A stretch of 64,000 nt of DNA from Nocardiopsis endophytica (GCF_027706725.1 NZ_JAQFWQ010000011.1:26959-90958), one strand, 5' to 3'. Positions 32,878-41,783 are shown, counted from the stretch's first letter. Program-made: numbers and translations. Notes: a model not told the origin generated them from the sequence alone.

Positions 32878-32952
32878 CTTCTAATCCAAGGGTCGCGGGT
32901 TCGAATCCTGCCACCGGCCCGGCCGGTGTAGCTCAGTCGGTAGAGCATTGGG
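32878..32952 (+). tRNA. Circularly permuted tRNA-Arg(UCU)-like sequence
   Basis: The 3' half comes first: anticodon loop CTTCTAA (32878-32884, anticodon TCT), stem TCCAA, variable GGGTC, T-arm GCGGG/CCTGC with loop TTCGAAT, acceptor CACCGGC (32912-32918). After CCG comes the 5' half: acceptor GCCGGTG (32922-32928), TA, D-arm GCTC/GAGC with loop AGTCGGTA, A26, anticodon stem TTGGG (32948-32952). Together they give all four stems (7, 4, 5 and 5 bp, two G-U pairs) and 73 standard positions with none missing. Base 73 would be C, unusual for tRNA-Arg. It may be a permuted gene, or remains of tandem or element-interrupted tRNA genes. The pairing is seen; function is not shown. Confidence 0.6.
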
Positions 32953-32995
32953 CACAATTCCGCTTTCGACCTCCCGATCTCGGGGGTGCGCCTCC

Positions 32996-33032
32996 GGAAA
33001 CGGCTCCTCCCGCGCAGGGAGGAGCCGTTTCC
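32996..33032. terminator. Bidirectional 16-bp hairpin
   Basis: GGAAACGGCTCCTCCC (32996-33011) pairs exactly with 33017-33032 around GCGCA. It sits between the tRNA-like locus and the convergent ABC ATPase gene (stop at 33057). Confidence 0.8.
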
Positions 33033-33056
33033 CGTTCGAAAGCCCGGGGACCCGCT

Positions 33057-33845
33057 CTAGAAGCCCAGCTTCCTCAGCCACGTGATCAGGTCGTCCTCGC
33101 GGCGCCCGGCCTCCTCCCCGCTCCACGTGCCGAACTCGCGCGAATCGACGATCCGGCCGTCGCGGAGGAACACCACCCGGTCGGCGCGGGCGGCGCACGC
33201 CGGGTCGTGCGTCACCATGACGATCGTCGCGCCCCCGGAGTGCACGTCGGTCAGCGCGTCCATGACCTCCTTCGTCATGCTGCTGTTCAGCGCACCCGTC
33301 GGCTCGTCCGCGAACAGGACGGACGGCTCGCACACCAGCGCTCTGCAGATCGAGGCCCGCTGCAGCTGTCCCCCGGACACCTGCGTGATCCCGTGCCGCC
33401 CGACGTGGGCGATCCCGAACCGCTCCATCAGCGCGTCCACCCTGGCCGCCGCCTCCGCCGCCTGCCGCTTCCCCGACGCCGCCTTGAGGGCGGGCAGGAG
33501 GATGTTGTCGCGCACGTTCAGCGTGCGCAGGAAGTAGGCCTGCTGGAAGACCAACCCCACCCGCGTCAGCCTGACCCTGCTCATCTCCCGGTCGTCGAGC
33601 GAGGTCAGGTCGCGCCCTTCGAGCAGTACCCGCCCGCCGGTCGGGCGGTCCATCCCGCTGAGGTTGTACAGCAGCGTCGATTTCCCCGACCCGGATGCCC
33701 CCATCACGGCGAGGAACTCACCCTGCCGCACGTCCAGGTCGATCCCGCCGACGACCTCGGTCGGAGGGTCGGTGGAGTAGTAGGTCTTCGCCAGGTCGCG
33801 GCACTCCAGTGCCGCCGTCGGCGCCTGCGTCACGGCCTGCGTCAT
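33057..33845 (-). CDS. ABC transporter ATPase (MacB/LolD type)
   Basis: A 262-aa ATPase: Walker A GASGSGKST at residues 49-57, Q-loop VFQQAYFL, signature VSGGQLQR, Walker B with DEPTGAL, and switch His in VTHDP. It belongs to the group that pairs with FtsX-like permeases for export or mechanotransmission. The ATG at 33845 with a GGGAG ribosome site is preferred; upstream in-frame starts at 33872 and 33896 would overlap the permease gene end (33881). Translated right after the permease. Confidence 0.9.
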   Translation of the reverse strand: MTQAVTQAPTAALECRDLAKTYYSTDPPTEVVGGIDLDVRQGEFLAVMGASGSGKSTLLYNLSGMDRPTGGRVLLEGRDLTSLDDREMSRVRLTRVGLVFQQAYFLRTLNVRDNILLPALKAASGKRQAAEAAARVDALMERFGIAHVGRHGITQVSGGQLQRASICRALVCEPSVLFADEPTGALNSSMTKEVMDALTDVHSGGATIVMVTHDPACAARADRVVFLRDGRIVDSREFGTWSGEEAGRREDDLITWLRKLGF

Positions 33846-33880
33846 GGTCGCTCCCGTCGTCGTCCGAAGCATTTCCCGAG

Positions 33881-36283
33881 TCACTGTCCGAGCCATGAGC
33901 TCTTGTCCGCCCTGCGGAGCGGGGCGGTGAGGATGAGGGTGCCGAGGAGTGCGGCGCCCATGAGGGCGATCGGGTACGCCGCGTATGCGATCAGCGGGTC
34001 CGGGATGAACGTGAGCTCCCCGATCCCCAGCCCCGCCGACGCGACGAGGGCGCCGGCCAAGGACTCCCCCGCCGTCGCCGCGAACACGACCCCGATCGCC
34101 GTCCCGGCCGCCGCCGCGACGAGCACCTTCAGCCACACCTGGCCGACGATCTCTCCCGAGGAGAGACCGATGGCGGACAGCAGGCCGGTCTTCCCGCGGT
34201 CCCGGGACAGCACCAGGCGCAGGAACAGGCTGGTGATGAGCAGCGCGACACCCAGTCCGAAGACCGCGGACAGGACGGCGGCCCCGCGCAGGGCGTCGGT
34301 CGCGTACGACATGGTCTGCTGGATGTACTCGCGCATGGGGATCACGGACGCGCTGGGGAACCGCTCCTCGTACTCGGCGGCCACGTCGCCGGGGGCCTCC
34401 TCCCCCGCCATGTCGGCGAAGACGACGTAGGCGTCCGCCCCGCTCGGCGGCTCCCCCTGCATCTTCGCGGTGTACCCGGCGCTGGAGACGTCCTGGTAGA
34501 CGCCGCTGACGGTGAGCGGGGCCGCTCCGTCCCCGCCGTCCACGACCAGCTCGTCGCCGACCGAGACGCCGAACCGCTCGGCGTTCAGCAGCGACAGCGC
34601 GATCTCCCCGGACTCCGGCCGCCCGCCCTCCAGGTACTCGACCGCGGCCCGCCGGTGGTCCCCCACGTCGACGCGGAGGTTCACCGGCCCGTCGGCGTCC
34701 TCCGCCTCCATGAGCACGTTGCCGAAGGAGCGCACGTCGGTCAGGCGGTCGTCGCCGCGCATGCCCTCGACCACGTCCGCGTGCACGGCCTCGACGTCGT
34801 CGGCGAACCGGACGTCGGCGCGCACGCCGCTGTCCGGCACCCCCAGGTAGGCGCCGAAGCCGGGGCTCGCGAACGTGCTCAGCAGGTTCATCGGGAGGAC
34901 CATCAGGACCGCGGCGAGGGAGAACACGACGGGCAGGAGGATCCACCGGCCGCGCTCGGCGCGCAGGTCCAGCAGGGCCAGCCGCCTGTTGACCGCCCGG
35001 CCCCTGCGGGACCCCAGGGCGCTGGGGCGCAGCCGTCGGGCCCGCCTGCGCGCGCGGCGCGCCTCGCGCCGCTCGTCGAGGAGGCTGCCGTGGACCAGGG
35101 CGTTGACGACCTGCATCCGCGCGACCCTGCCGAGGACGCCGCGGCAGACCGCCATGACGAACACGAACACGGCCGCCAGCGCGGCCACGGGGACCAGGAC
35201 CGTCGCGGCGCCGGGCGGCGCCTGGCTGAAGTTCGCCTCGACGCCGCGTGTGAGCAGGCCGGTCGCGACGACGGCCAGGGCTCCGCCGACGACGCACGCG
35301 GCCGACGCCATGACGCCGTACTTGGTCAGGTACAGGCCCATGATCGACCGGTCGGGGATGCCGACGGCCTTCATGGCGCCGATCTCCCGGACCTCGCCCT
35401 CCAGGGTTCCGTGGATCACGAAGCGCACGCTGAGGACGGCGATCGCGATGAGCACCAGGCTCGCGAAGACCAGCGCCACCGCGGGAAGGCCGTCGCCGAC
35501 CGCGTTGATGAGGCGGATCATGTCGAAGGTGACCGCCTGCCCGTTCTTCGGCAGGGCGTCGTCGGCCTCATAGGTCCGTTGGAAGTCGGCCGCCGCGGAC
35601 GGGTCGGCCAGGCGGAACTCGGCGATGATCTCCGGGGCGCCGCCCCCGGCGCGGCCCAGCTCGCGGAAGTCCTCCTCGGAGACGAGGACGCGGGTGGACG
35701 CGTTGAGCGACGACCCCATCTGCGCGTCGCGCACGAATCCTTCGATGCGGAACCCGCGGCTCCCGGCGTCGGTCTCGACCGTCAGCTCGTCCCCGGCCCG
35801 CAGGTCGTACGCCTGCTGGTAGGCGACCGGCACGTAGACCTCTCCCGGGGAGGGCCTCGGGGCCGCGCCGGTCCCGTCCAGGAGGAGGTCGAACCCGTCG
35901 TTCTGCGTGACGAAGAGGTTGTCGATCAGGCTGTCGGAGAAGTCCCCCGACTCGCCGTCCGATGCGCGGCTCCAGGAGAGGGCCGCGCCGTCGTACCCCA
36001 GCATGTCCTCGATGAGCCAGGCCTCGACGTCGGGGTGCCGCTCGGCGAAGGACTCCAGGGCCCCGGGGTCGTAGTCGCCGCTGTGCATCTGGAGGAAGTG
36101 GGGAGGCCGGGCCTCTTCGAAGAGCTGGTCGACGGACCCGACGACGCGCTCCATGACCATGGCCCCGGTGGCCATCAGGAACGCGCTGAGGACCAGGACG
36201 GCGGCGAGGGCGAGGTTCACGCCCTTGTCGCGGGAGAGGTCGTTGCCCACATGCCTGAGGTGCAGGAGGGCTCTCGTGATCAC
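33881..36283 (-). CDS. FtsX-like ABC permease
   Basis: An 800-aa permease with two FtsX halves: an N-terminal helix (about 24-45), a large extracellular domain (about 50-265), three helices (about 270-390), a basic cytosolic linker, another helix near 455, a second extracellular domain and three C-terminal helices (about 660-790). This architecture is common in actinomycete exporters of lipids, peptides or lipoproteins, and in some antibiotic-resistance pumps. GTG start at 36283 with a GGAG ribosome site. Partner of the ATPase encoded downstream. Substrate unknown. Confidence 0.88.
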   Translation of the reverse strand: MITRALLHLRHVGNDLSRDKGVNLALAAVLVLSAFLMATGAMVMERVVGSVDQLFEEARPPHFLQMHSGDYDPGALESFAERHPDVEAWLIEDMLGYDGAALSWSRASDGESGDFSDSLIDNLFVTQNDGFDLLLDGTGAAPRPSPGEVYVPVAYQQAYDLRAGDELTVETDAGSRGFRIEGFVRDAQMGSSLNASTRVLVSEEDFRELGRAGGGAPEIIAEFRLADPSAAADFQRTYEADDALPKNGQAVTFDMIRLINAVGDGLPAVALVFASLVLIAIAVLSVRFVIHGTLEGEVREIGAMKAVGIPDRSIMGLYLTKYGVMASAACVVGGALAVVATGLLTRGVEANFSQAPPGAATVLVPVAALAAVFVFVMAVCRGVLGRVARMQVVNALVHGSLLDERREARRARRRARRLRPSALGSRRGRAVNRRLALLDLRAERGRWILLPVVFSLAAVLMVLPMNLLSTFASPGFGAYLGVPDSGVRADVRFADDVEAVHADVVEGMRGDDRLTDVRSFGNVLMEAEDADGPVNLRVDVGDHRRAAVEYLEGGRPESGEIALSLLNAERFGVSVGDELVVDGGDGAAPLTVSGVYQDVSSAGYTAKMQGEPPSGADAYVVFADMAGEEAPGDVAAEYEERFPSASVIPMREYIQQTMSYATDALRGAAVLSAVFGLGVALLITSLFLRLVLSRDRGKTGLLSAIGLSSGEIVGQVWLKVLVAAAAGTAIGVVFAATAGESLAGALVASAGLGIGELTFIPDPLIAYAAYPIALMGAALLGTLILTAPLRRADKSSWLGQ

Positions 36284-36549
36284 AGGGGGACTCCGATCCT
36301 TCCGGCACGGACGCCCGGTCCGTGACGAGGGGGGTGGGCGCCTCAGCGGCGCGCACCCCGATACTCGCCTCCCCCCGTCCTCCCGGGAGTCCGGCAGTCC
36401 CCTGGGCCCACCCGGAGATGGCCCTTAGGAGCCCCGGCGCCTGTCCCTGGGCCCCTCCCCGGGGACGGGCACGGAGCCGCACGGGGTGGGCCCCGGAGCG
36501 CCGAAGCGCCCCAGGGCCCATCCTCCTTCCGGGAGGGAGCGGAACAGGC
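36284..36549. other. Intergenic region
   Basis: No gene is supported. It must carry the promoter of the FtsX-ABC operon and the 3' end of the FG-GAP gene transcript. Confidence 0.4.
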
Positions 36550-38163
36550 TCAGGCGTGGCCCGCGAGGGACGCGCCGAACCGGTTGGCCGGCTCCGGGAC
36601 GCCGCCCGCGCCCGGCTCCCAGGCGCGGGCGCCGCCGCCGAAGGGCAGGACCGTCACCGTGCCGTGGGCGTTCTCGTCGGGAGCCCCCACCAGCAGCGCC
36701 TGCTCGTCCTCGTCCCCGGCCGTGGCGACCTCCTGGCCGAAGAAGTCGCCCGCCTCCGGGGTGCCCGGGACCCCGGCGGTGGACTGGTCGATCCACCGGT
36801 CGTCGTACCCGGCGGCGTCGAGGGAGAAGGACTGGGCCGCGCCGGAGTCCTCCTCGGCGCCGATGTCCTCGTAGGGCAGGCCGAAGACGACGCGCGCGTC
36901 CCCGCCCGCGACCGTCCCGGGGACGCCGTCCAGGACGAAGCCGAAGTAGTCGTTGTCCTCGACCGCCCCTGCGGCGCCCTCCTTGTCCTGGTGGAACGAG
37001 CGGTCCGCCCGGAGGCCGTCCCCGGTGCCGGTGAAGGACTGGGCCATCCCTCCGTCGTGCCGGCCGGACAGGTCCTCTCCCGGCACGCCGACGGCGGCGT
37101 AGCCGCCCTCGGGGGTCGGGACGTACTCGGGGTCGGTGCCGAATAGGTCGCCGGCCTCGACCGACCCGGCCACGCCCGGGGAGGCCTGGTCCCACCAGGC
37201 CGAGGGGTACTCGGCGGCCGCCTCGGCGATGTCGCCGATGCGGATCAGCCCCCCGGAGTTGCGCACCGAGCCGACGTCCTCGTAGGGCACGCCGACGAGC
37301 AGGTCCCAGCGGCCGGTGCTCCCGGACACCCGGGCGAGCTCGACGCCGAGGCCGAACAGGTCGCTCGTCTCAGGGCGCCCGGGGACGCCCGGCGTGTCCT
37401 GGTCGAACCGGGCCGCGGCGGCGATCCCGCCCTCCTCGGTGAACCACAGCGCGGTGGCGGCGCCGGCGTCCTGGAGAGAGCCGATGTCCTCGTAGGGGGT
37501 GCCGACGACCAGGGTGGCCGCGTCGGCGCCTTCGGCCGGGGCGGCGCTCAGCGAGTAGCCGAACTCGTCCAGGCGCTCGGAGGACCCGGGCACCTTCGCG
37601 GTGGACTGGTCGATCCACAGCGATCCGCGGCCCGCCCCCAGCCCGTCCGGGGAGCCGTACAGGACGACGACCGCGCCCGCGTTCTCGGCGCCGTCCAGGT
37701 CCTCGCCGTGGGTGCCGACGACCAGGTCGGTGCAGCCGTCGCCGTCGAGGTTCACCGGCTCCAGCGCGGCGCCGAACCAGTCGCCGCCCTCGACCCCTCC
37801 GGGGACGCCCGGAGAGTCCTGGGTGATGCGGGCGCGCTCGCCCTCGCCCACGCGGCCGTCGCCACCGCCGTACAGCACGGTGACCGCGCCCGCGTCGTTG
37901 GTGCCGCCGACCGCCGCGAACGGGTCACCGACGGCGGCGTCGGCGTGGCCGTCGCCGTTGAAGTCGCTGCGCGTCGGGGACGCGGAGCCGGGGCACGTCC
38001 GCTGGGCGGATGGGCCCTCCCCCGCCGTTCCGGGGGCGGTGGACGGGGACGACGGCAGGGGCCGCCCCTGGCCGTCGGGGGACGGGGACGCGGCGGCCGG
38101 GGCCGCCACCGCGGCGGCCGTCACCGCGGCGAGCCCTAATGCGCCGATGGTTCGGATCAACAC
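36550..38163 (-). CDS. Secreted FG-GAP/VCBS-like repeat protein
   Basis: A 537-aa protein with a Sec signal peptide (residues 1-26, cleavage after APAAAS) and about seven FG-GAP-like blades, each with a DxFGxxL-type strand, LLVGxPYEDxG and a D-rich turn (for example DFNGDGHADAAVGDP, GVPYEDVGSVRNSGG). Ca2+-binding DxNGDG motifs fit a beta-propeller like that of integrin alpha chains. It is probably exported to the medium or cell surface. GTG start at 38163 with an AAGGAG ribosome site. Binding partner unknown. Confidence 0.85.
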   Translation of the reverse strand: MLIRTIGALGLAAVTAAAVAAPAAASPSPDGQGRPLPSSPSTAPGTAGEGPSAQRTCPGSASPTRSDFNGDGHADAAVGDPFAAVGGTNDAGAVTVLYGGGDGRVGEGERARITQDSPGVPGGVEGGDWFGAALEPVNLDGDGCTDLVVGTHGEDLDGAENAGAVVVLYGSPDGLGAGRGSLWIDQSTAKVPGSSERLDEFGYSLSAAPAEGADAATLVVGTPYEDIGSLQDAGAATALWFTEEGGIAAAARFDQDTPGVPGRPETSDLFGLGVELARVSGSTGRWDLLVGVPYEDVGSVRNSGGLIRIGDIAEAAAEYPSAWWDQASPGVAGSVEAGDLFGTDPEYVPTPEGGYAAVGVPGEDLSGRHDGGMAQSFTGTGDGLRADRSFHQDKEGAAGAVEDNDYFGFVLDGVPGTVAGGDARVVFGLPYEDIGAEEDSGAAQSFSLDAAGYDDRWIDQSTAGVPGTPEAGDFFGQEVATAGDEDEQALLVGAPDENAHGTVTVLPFGGGARAWEPGAGGVPEPANRFGASLAGHA

Positions 38164-38695
38164 CGGTCTGCTCCTTCTCGCTCACAGCACGCGAGCGGCG
38201 TCGGCCACGGGCCGTGGAGCGGGGGCATCGACCGGGCGCGGCCGACGGCCGCGCGGCGCTGGCAGGGGATGACGAAGTTCGGGTCCGGCCGCCCGCCCGG
38301 GCCGGGGCCGGTGGCGCGGGGCCGGGGATCGGGATCGTGTGCGAGGCCGAGTGCAGGGGCCAGAGGGGCGGATGCGGGGCGCGCTCACACCGGGGCGGAC
38401 CCCTGCACCGGCGCACCCGGGGGACGCGCCGATCGCGGCTGCGCGTTCCGGGCGGGGCGCTCACGTCCATGTCCCGCTTGTGCCCAGGCGTCGCCGTTTC
38501 TCACCGGTCGGCGCACGGGAACATGTGGGACCGATACCGTTCCGGGCCGGGGAGGCGCCGATTCGCCCGTGTAGGGCCCATTTCATGGACGCGGCGCCGG
38601 CCGGGCCGGAACCGGCCCCGGAGCGTGGTCAACCCGGCACGCCCGGAACGCGTCGTGCCCCGGCGGGACCGCCGCCCGCCGTCCGGGAGGGGGAC
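38164..38695. other. Intergenic region without a recognised gene
   Basis: About 530 bp; open frames here are low-complexity shadows. No repeat, RNA gene or clear promoter was identified. Confidence 0.5.
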
Positions 38696-39043
38696 TCACC
38701 CCCGCTCGGGCGCCTCCTCGAAGGCGCGGCCCACGCCCTCGAACGACTCGATCGCGCTGATCCCTTCGGCGATCGCCTCGACCGCGAAGACGCTCGTGGA
38801 CGTCGGGGGGTAGCCGATGAGCTCGATCGCCTTGCTCACCGAGCGCGGATTCCCCATCTTCTCGCCGTCCCAGAGGTACACCGCCCCCCAGTACCCCTTC
38901 TCGGCGTCCGCGAACCAGGTCTTCATCCGCATCCCCCGGAGCGTGGAGAAGGCGTCCACGGCGTAGTCGCGCAGGTACTCGCGCAGGCTCTCGACCGTGG
39001 CCTCCGACTCCGCCAGGTTCCACACGACGATGCTGATGTACAT
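38696..39043 (-). CDS. Small YdhR/ABM-like protein
   Basis: A 115-aa protein with a ferredoxin-like alpha-beta pattern: MYISIVVWNL strand, ATVESLREYLRDYAVDAFST helix, RMKTWFADAEKGYWGAVYLW strands and a GYPPTSTSVFAVEAIAEG ending. This resembles dimeric alpha-beta barrel (monooxygenase-like, YdhR) proteins; the activity is uncertain. It lies at the edge of the thiopeptide cluster on the same strand as the operon, 99 bp from the DUF5825 stop, so it could be a last accessory gene, though this is not shown. Confidence 0.6.
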   Translation of the reverse strand: MYISIVVWNLAESEATVESLREYLRDYAVDAFSTLRGMRMKTWFADAEKGYWGAVYLWDGEKMGNPRSVSKAIELIGYPPTSTSVFAVEAIAEGISAIESFEGVGRAFEEAPERG

Positions 39044-39142
39044 GCCGTCCCTCCGAGTCCCTCCGAAGTCCCACCGGACGGGCCGGGTCGGGCCGGCCGT
39101 CGTCCTGCCCCCGCCCCGCGGCGGGGCCCACCGCCCGTGCCC

Positions 39143-39829
39143 TCAGACCTCCCAGGCCGGCAGGGCCCAGCGCTTCAGCCGGTAGGGCGCCCACCAGACG
39201 CCGCCGCCGATCCGGACGGCCAGGTGCTGCTTCTCGAACGCCGCGACCGCCTTGTCCGGGACGGCGTCCGCGCCGCGGTCGGCCAGCAGCGCGTCGATCG
39301 CCGAGACGAGGCCGCCGTCGGAGATCGTGAGCCGCCGCAGGCCGGCGTGGCGCCGGTCCCGGATCTGCACGAACCCGGGCCCACGGCGCAGGAAGCACCG
39401 CCCGACGTGGTACCGGCCCCGCCAGACGGCCGCCACCTCGTCGCCGCGCGGCCCCTCCAGGACCGACGGCGGGAACAGGTGGCCGAACACCCACCACTCG
39501 GGGCTGTCCGCGACCAGGCGCGCCCGCCAGTCCACCTCCACCCCGTGGCTGGTGAGCTCGCGGACGAAGGAGAGCGCGGGGATCGTGTCCGGGTCGGCCC
39601 CCCGCCCGCCGAGGTCGACCACGGGTTCGATGGACACGAACCGCGCCTGGGACTCGTGGATGCGGCGCGCCTCGGCGATGGCGTCCCCGCCGAGGACCCC
39701 GTCGCCCAGGTGGCTGTCCACCCGGTCCCGGACCGCGGCGGAGCCGTGGCGCCACATGCTGTACCGCACACCGGTACCGCCCTGGGCCCCGGTCCCGGCC
39801 GCCGCGGCGGTGTCGTTCATCGTCGGCAC
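39143..39829 (-). CDS. DUF5825 protein (radical-SAM partner)
   Basis: A 228-aa protein of the DUF5825 type, which occurs beside RiPP-maturation radical SAM enzymes. Features are ARFVSIEPVVDLGGRGADP, a middle with WWVFGHLFPPSVL, and a C-terminal half with RCFLRRGPGFVQIRDRR and YRLKRWALPAW. No activity is known. GTG start at 39829 (GAGGGGG upstream); ATG at 39820 is an alternative. It follows the radical SAM gene by 13 bp and is last in the operon. It may help recognise the peptide or the radical enzyme. Confidence 0.75.
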   Translation of the reverse strand: MPTMNDTAAAAGTGAQGGTGVRYSMWRHGSAAVRDRVDSHLGDGVLGGDAIAEARRIHESQARFVSIEPVVDLGGRGADPDTIPALSFVRELTSHGVEVDWRARLVADSPEWWVFGHLFPPSVLEGPRGDEVAAVWRGRYHVGRCFLRRGPGFVQIRDRRHAGLRRLTISDGGLVSAIDALLADRGADAVPDKAVAAFEKQHLAVRIGGGVWWAPYRLKRWALPAWEV

Positions 39830-39842
39830 TGCGTGTTCCCCC

Positions 39843-41783
39843 TCAGACTGCCGCGGGCGCCGGGGACGGCCGGTCGGACGCCGTCAGCCCCTGGCCCACC
39901 TGGATCTGCATGAACCGCTGGTTGCGGTCCTCGGTCACGACGTGGATCATGCGGCCGGCGTCGCTGAAGAGCAGTCCCAGCTCCGTCCACCGCTCGATCA
40001 CGGCGGCGATGTCGGCCGGCGTGTACCGCCCGGCGCACTGGCGCTCCAGGTACTCCATCGACCGGGGCTGGTCGAGCAGCCGGAAGAGCGTCAGCTCGAG
40101 GTCGGTGGTGAGCCGGACGACGTCCCAGTCGAAGGCCGGGCGGGTGTTGGTGATCGTCACGCCGTCGTCGGTGGCGAAGTAGGACAGCTGGCTGCGCCAG
40201 TGCTGTTCGCGCCACTCGTCCAGCCCGGCCCGCAGCCTCCACGCCATGTCGTTGCCGATGCCCCGGTGCGTGGCGTCGAAGATGTAGGCGATGTCGAACA
40301 GCTCCTCCTCGGGCAGGTCGTAGGTGAGCCCGTACTGCGTGGCCGCCCACCGTTCCTGGAAGCCGAGCGAGGGGTTCTCGAAGTACGGGGCGAAGCGCTG
40401 GACCGCGAGCCGGTCGTCCCCGCCCGCGGGGCCCAGATGGTGCAGCTTCGGGAACTGTTCGATGATCCGGGCGTAGTCCTCATCGGTCTCCCCGGGGAAG
40501 CCGTAGAGGTAGGCCCAGATGACGGTGAGCCCCAGCGACTGGGCGTCCCGCAGCATGCGCACGTTCAGGCAGCCGGAGACGCCCTTGTCCATGATCTTGA
40601 GGACCCTGCTGCTCAGGCTCTCGACCCCGGGCTGGATGCAGACCACGCCGCCCTTGGCGATGATCTCCAGCTGCTCATAGCGCAGGTTGGCCTTGATCTC
40701 GTACATCAGCCGCAGGTCGACGTCCTCCTCGGCGAGCCGGGGAAGGAGCGAGTCCAGGTAGGCCATGTCCAGGATGTTGTCCACGATCATCACGTCGAGG
40801 ACCCGGTGGCGGCGCGCGAGCGTGACGAGGTCGTCGATGAACTGGTCGGGCCGCTTGCTGCGGAACATCATGCTGGCGCCGTTCAGCCCGCAGAAGGTGC
40901 AGTGGTGCTTCTCGCCCCACCAGCAGCCGCGGGAGCTCTCCAGGACCAGCCGGGGCTCCAGCCAGAAGCGGGCCCGCGACTCGGCGAACCGCTCGAAGTA
41001 CTCGTCGTAGTGGGGCAGGACCATGGCGGCCGGCGGCAGGGGCTTGGTGCTCACCTCGTTGTACACCGAGTTCCCGTCCGCGTCCCTCCAGCACAGTCCG
41101 GCGATGCCGGCGAAGGACGGCTCGTCCTCCTGCAGCGCGCGCAGCAGGCCCGGCCAGGCCAGCTCCCCCTCGCCGCGGACGACGTAGTCGATGAAGCCGA
41201 AGTTGCGGTGCAGCGCCTCGCCCATCGCCCCTTCGCAGTTGGCGCCGCCGAAGACGGTCACCGTCCCGGGCGAGAGCTCCTTGAGCCGCCGGGCGACCGC
41301 CAGGGACGCCGTGAGGGTCTGGAAGGTGGTGGTGAAGCCGACGATGTCGGGGGCCCCGGCGGCGATGCGCCCGGCCAGCTCGTCGGTGAACTCCTCGACG
41401 TGCTCGTGCAGCCACAGCGTGGTCTGCGTCCGGGCCTCATGGGTGTTCCCGTGCGCGAGGTCCTGGCCGGGCTCGGTCGCCGCCTGCGGCCCGAACTTCT
41501 CCAGGAACTCCTGGACCTTCCACTGCGGGTCGTGGTACAGCGCCGAGGAGAAGACCCAGTCGCCGGTCCCGATGTAGCAGCTCTCCAGGTCGTAGTACCG
41601 GTAGTCCTCGTAGTCGAAGTCGGGCCGGTGCGCGGTGATCCAGTCCACGAAGTCGAGGTTCCCGTACACGACGTCGACGTCGGCGTCGGGGAACTCCTTC
41701 AGCGTCAGGCTCTTGAGCAGCCCGAGGGCCAGGGACGGGAACCCGATCGGACTCCACGGCACATTAGCGAGCACAATGTGCAT
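39843..41783 (-). CDS. B12-type radical SAM RiPP maturase
   Basis: A 646-aa enzyme of the RiPP maturation radical SAM protein 1 group. Residues about 140-215 form a cobalamin-binding-like Rossmann domain (DIVGFTTTF, VFGGANCEG). The 4Fe-4S cluster Cys are C287, C295 and C298 in GCWWGEKHHCTFCGLN, a C-x7-C-x2-C variant typical of this group. The C-terminal 150 residues are a further domain. Related enzymes are proposed C-methyltransferases of peptides. It starts at the ATG at 41783 and is expected to modify the thiopeptide precursor, perhaps methylating an unactivated carbon; this is inferred from family and location. Confidence 0.88.
   Translation of the reverse strand: MHIVLANVPWSPIGFPSLALGLLKSLTLKEFPDADVDVVYGNLDFVDWITAHRPDFDYEDYRYYDLESCYIGTGDWVFSSALYHDPQWKVQEFLEKFGPQAATEPGQDLAHGNTHEARTQTTLWLHEHVEEFTDELAGRIAAGAPDIVGFTTTFQTLTASLAVARRLKELSPGTVTVFGGANCEGAMGEALHRNFGFIDYVVRGEGELAWPGLLRALQEDEPSFAGIAGLCWRDADGNSVYNEVSTKPLPPAAMVLPHYDEYFERFAESRARFWLEPRLVLESSRGCWWGEKHHCTFCGLNGASMMFRSKRPDQFIDDLVTLARRHRVLDVMIVDNILDMAYLDSLLPRLAEEDVDLRLMYEIKANLRYEQLEIIAKGGVVCIQPGVESLSSRVLKIMDKGVSGCLNVRMLRDAQSLGLTVIWAYLYGFPGETDEDYARIIEQFPKLHHLGPAGGDDRLAVQRFAPYFENPSLGFQERWAATQYGLTYDLPEEELFDIAYIFDATHRGIGNDMAWRLRAGLDEWREQHWRSQLSYFATDDGVTITNTRPAFDWDVVRLTTDLELTLFRLLDQPRSMEYLERQCAGRYTPADIAAVIERWTELGLLFSDAGRMIHVVTEDRNQRFMQIQVGQGLTASDRPSPAPAAV

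Noticed and set aside
32132..33333. Minus-strand ORFs containing RWQDSNPRPLD and MAGFEPATLGLE across 32900
   Set aside because: These are well-known spurious translations of the antisense strand of tRNA T-arm sequence.
33057..35297. Apparent fusion of the ATPase to the permease region
   Set aside because: Upstream part is a shadow frame of the FtsX-like gene; the ATPase has its own start and ribosome site at 33845.
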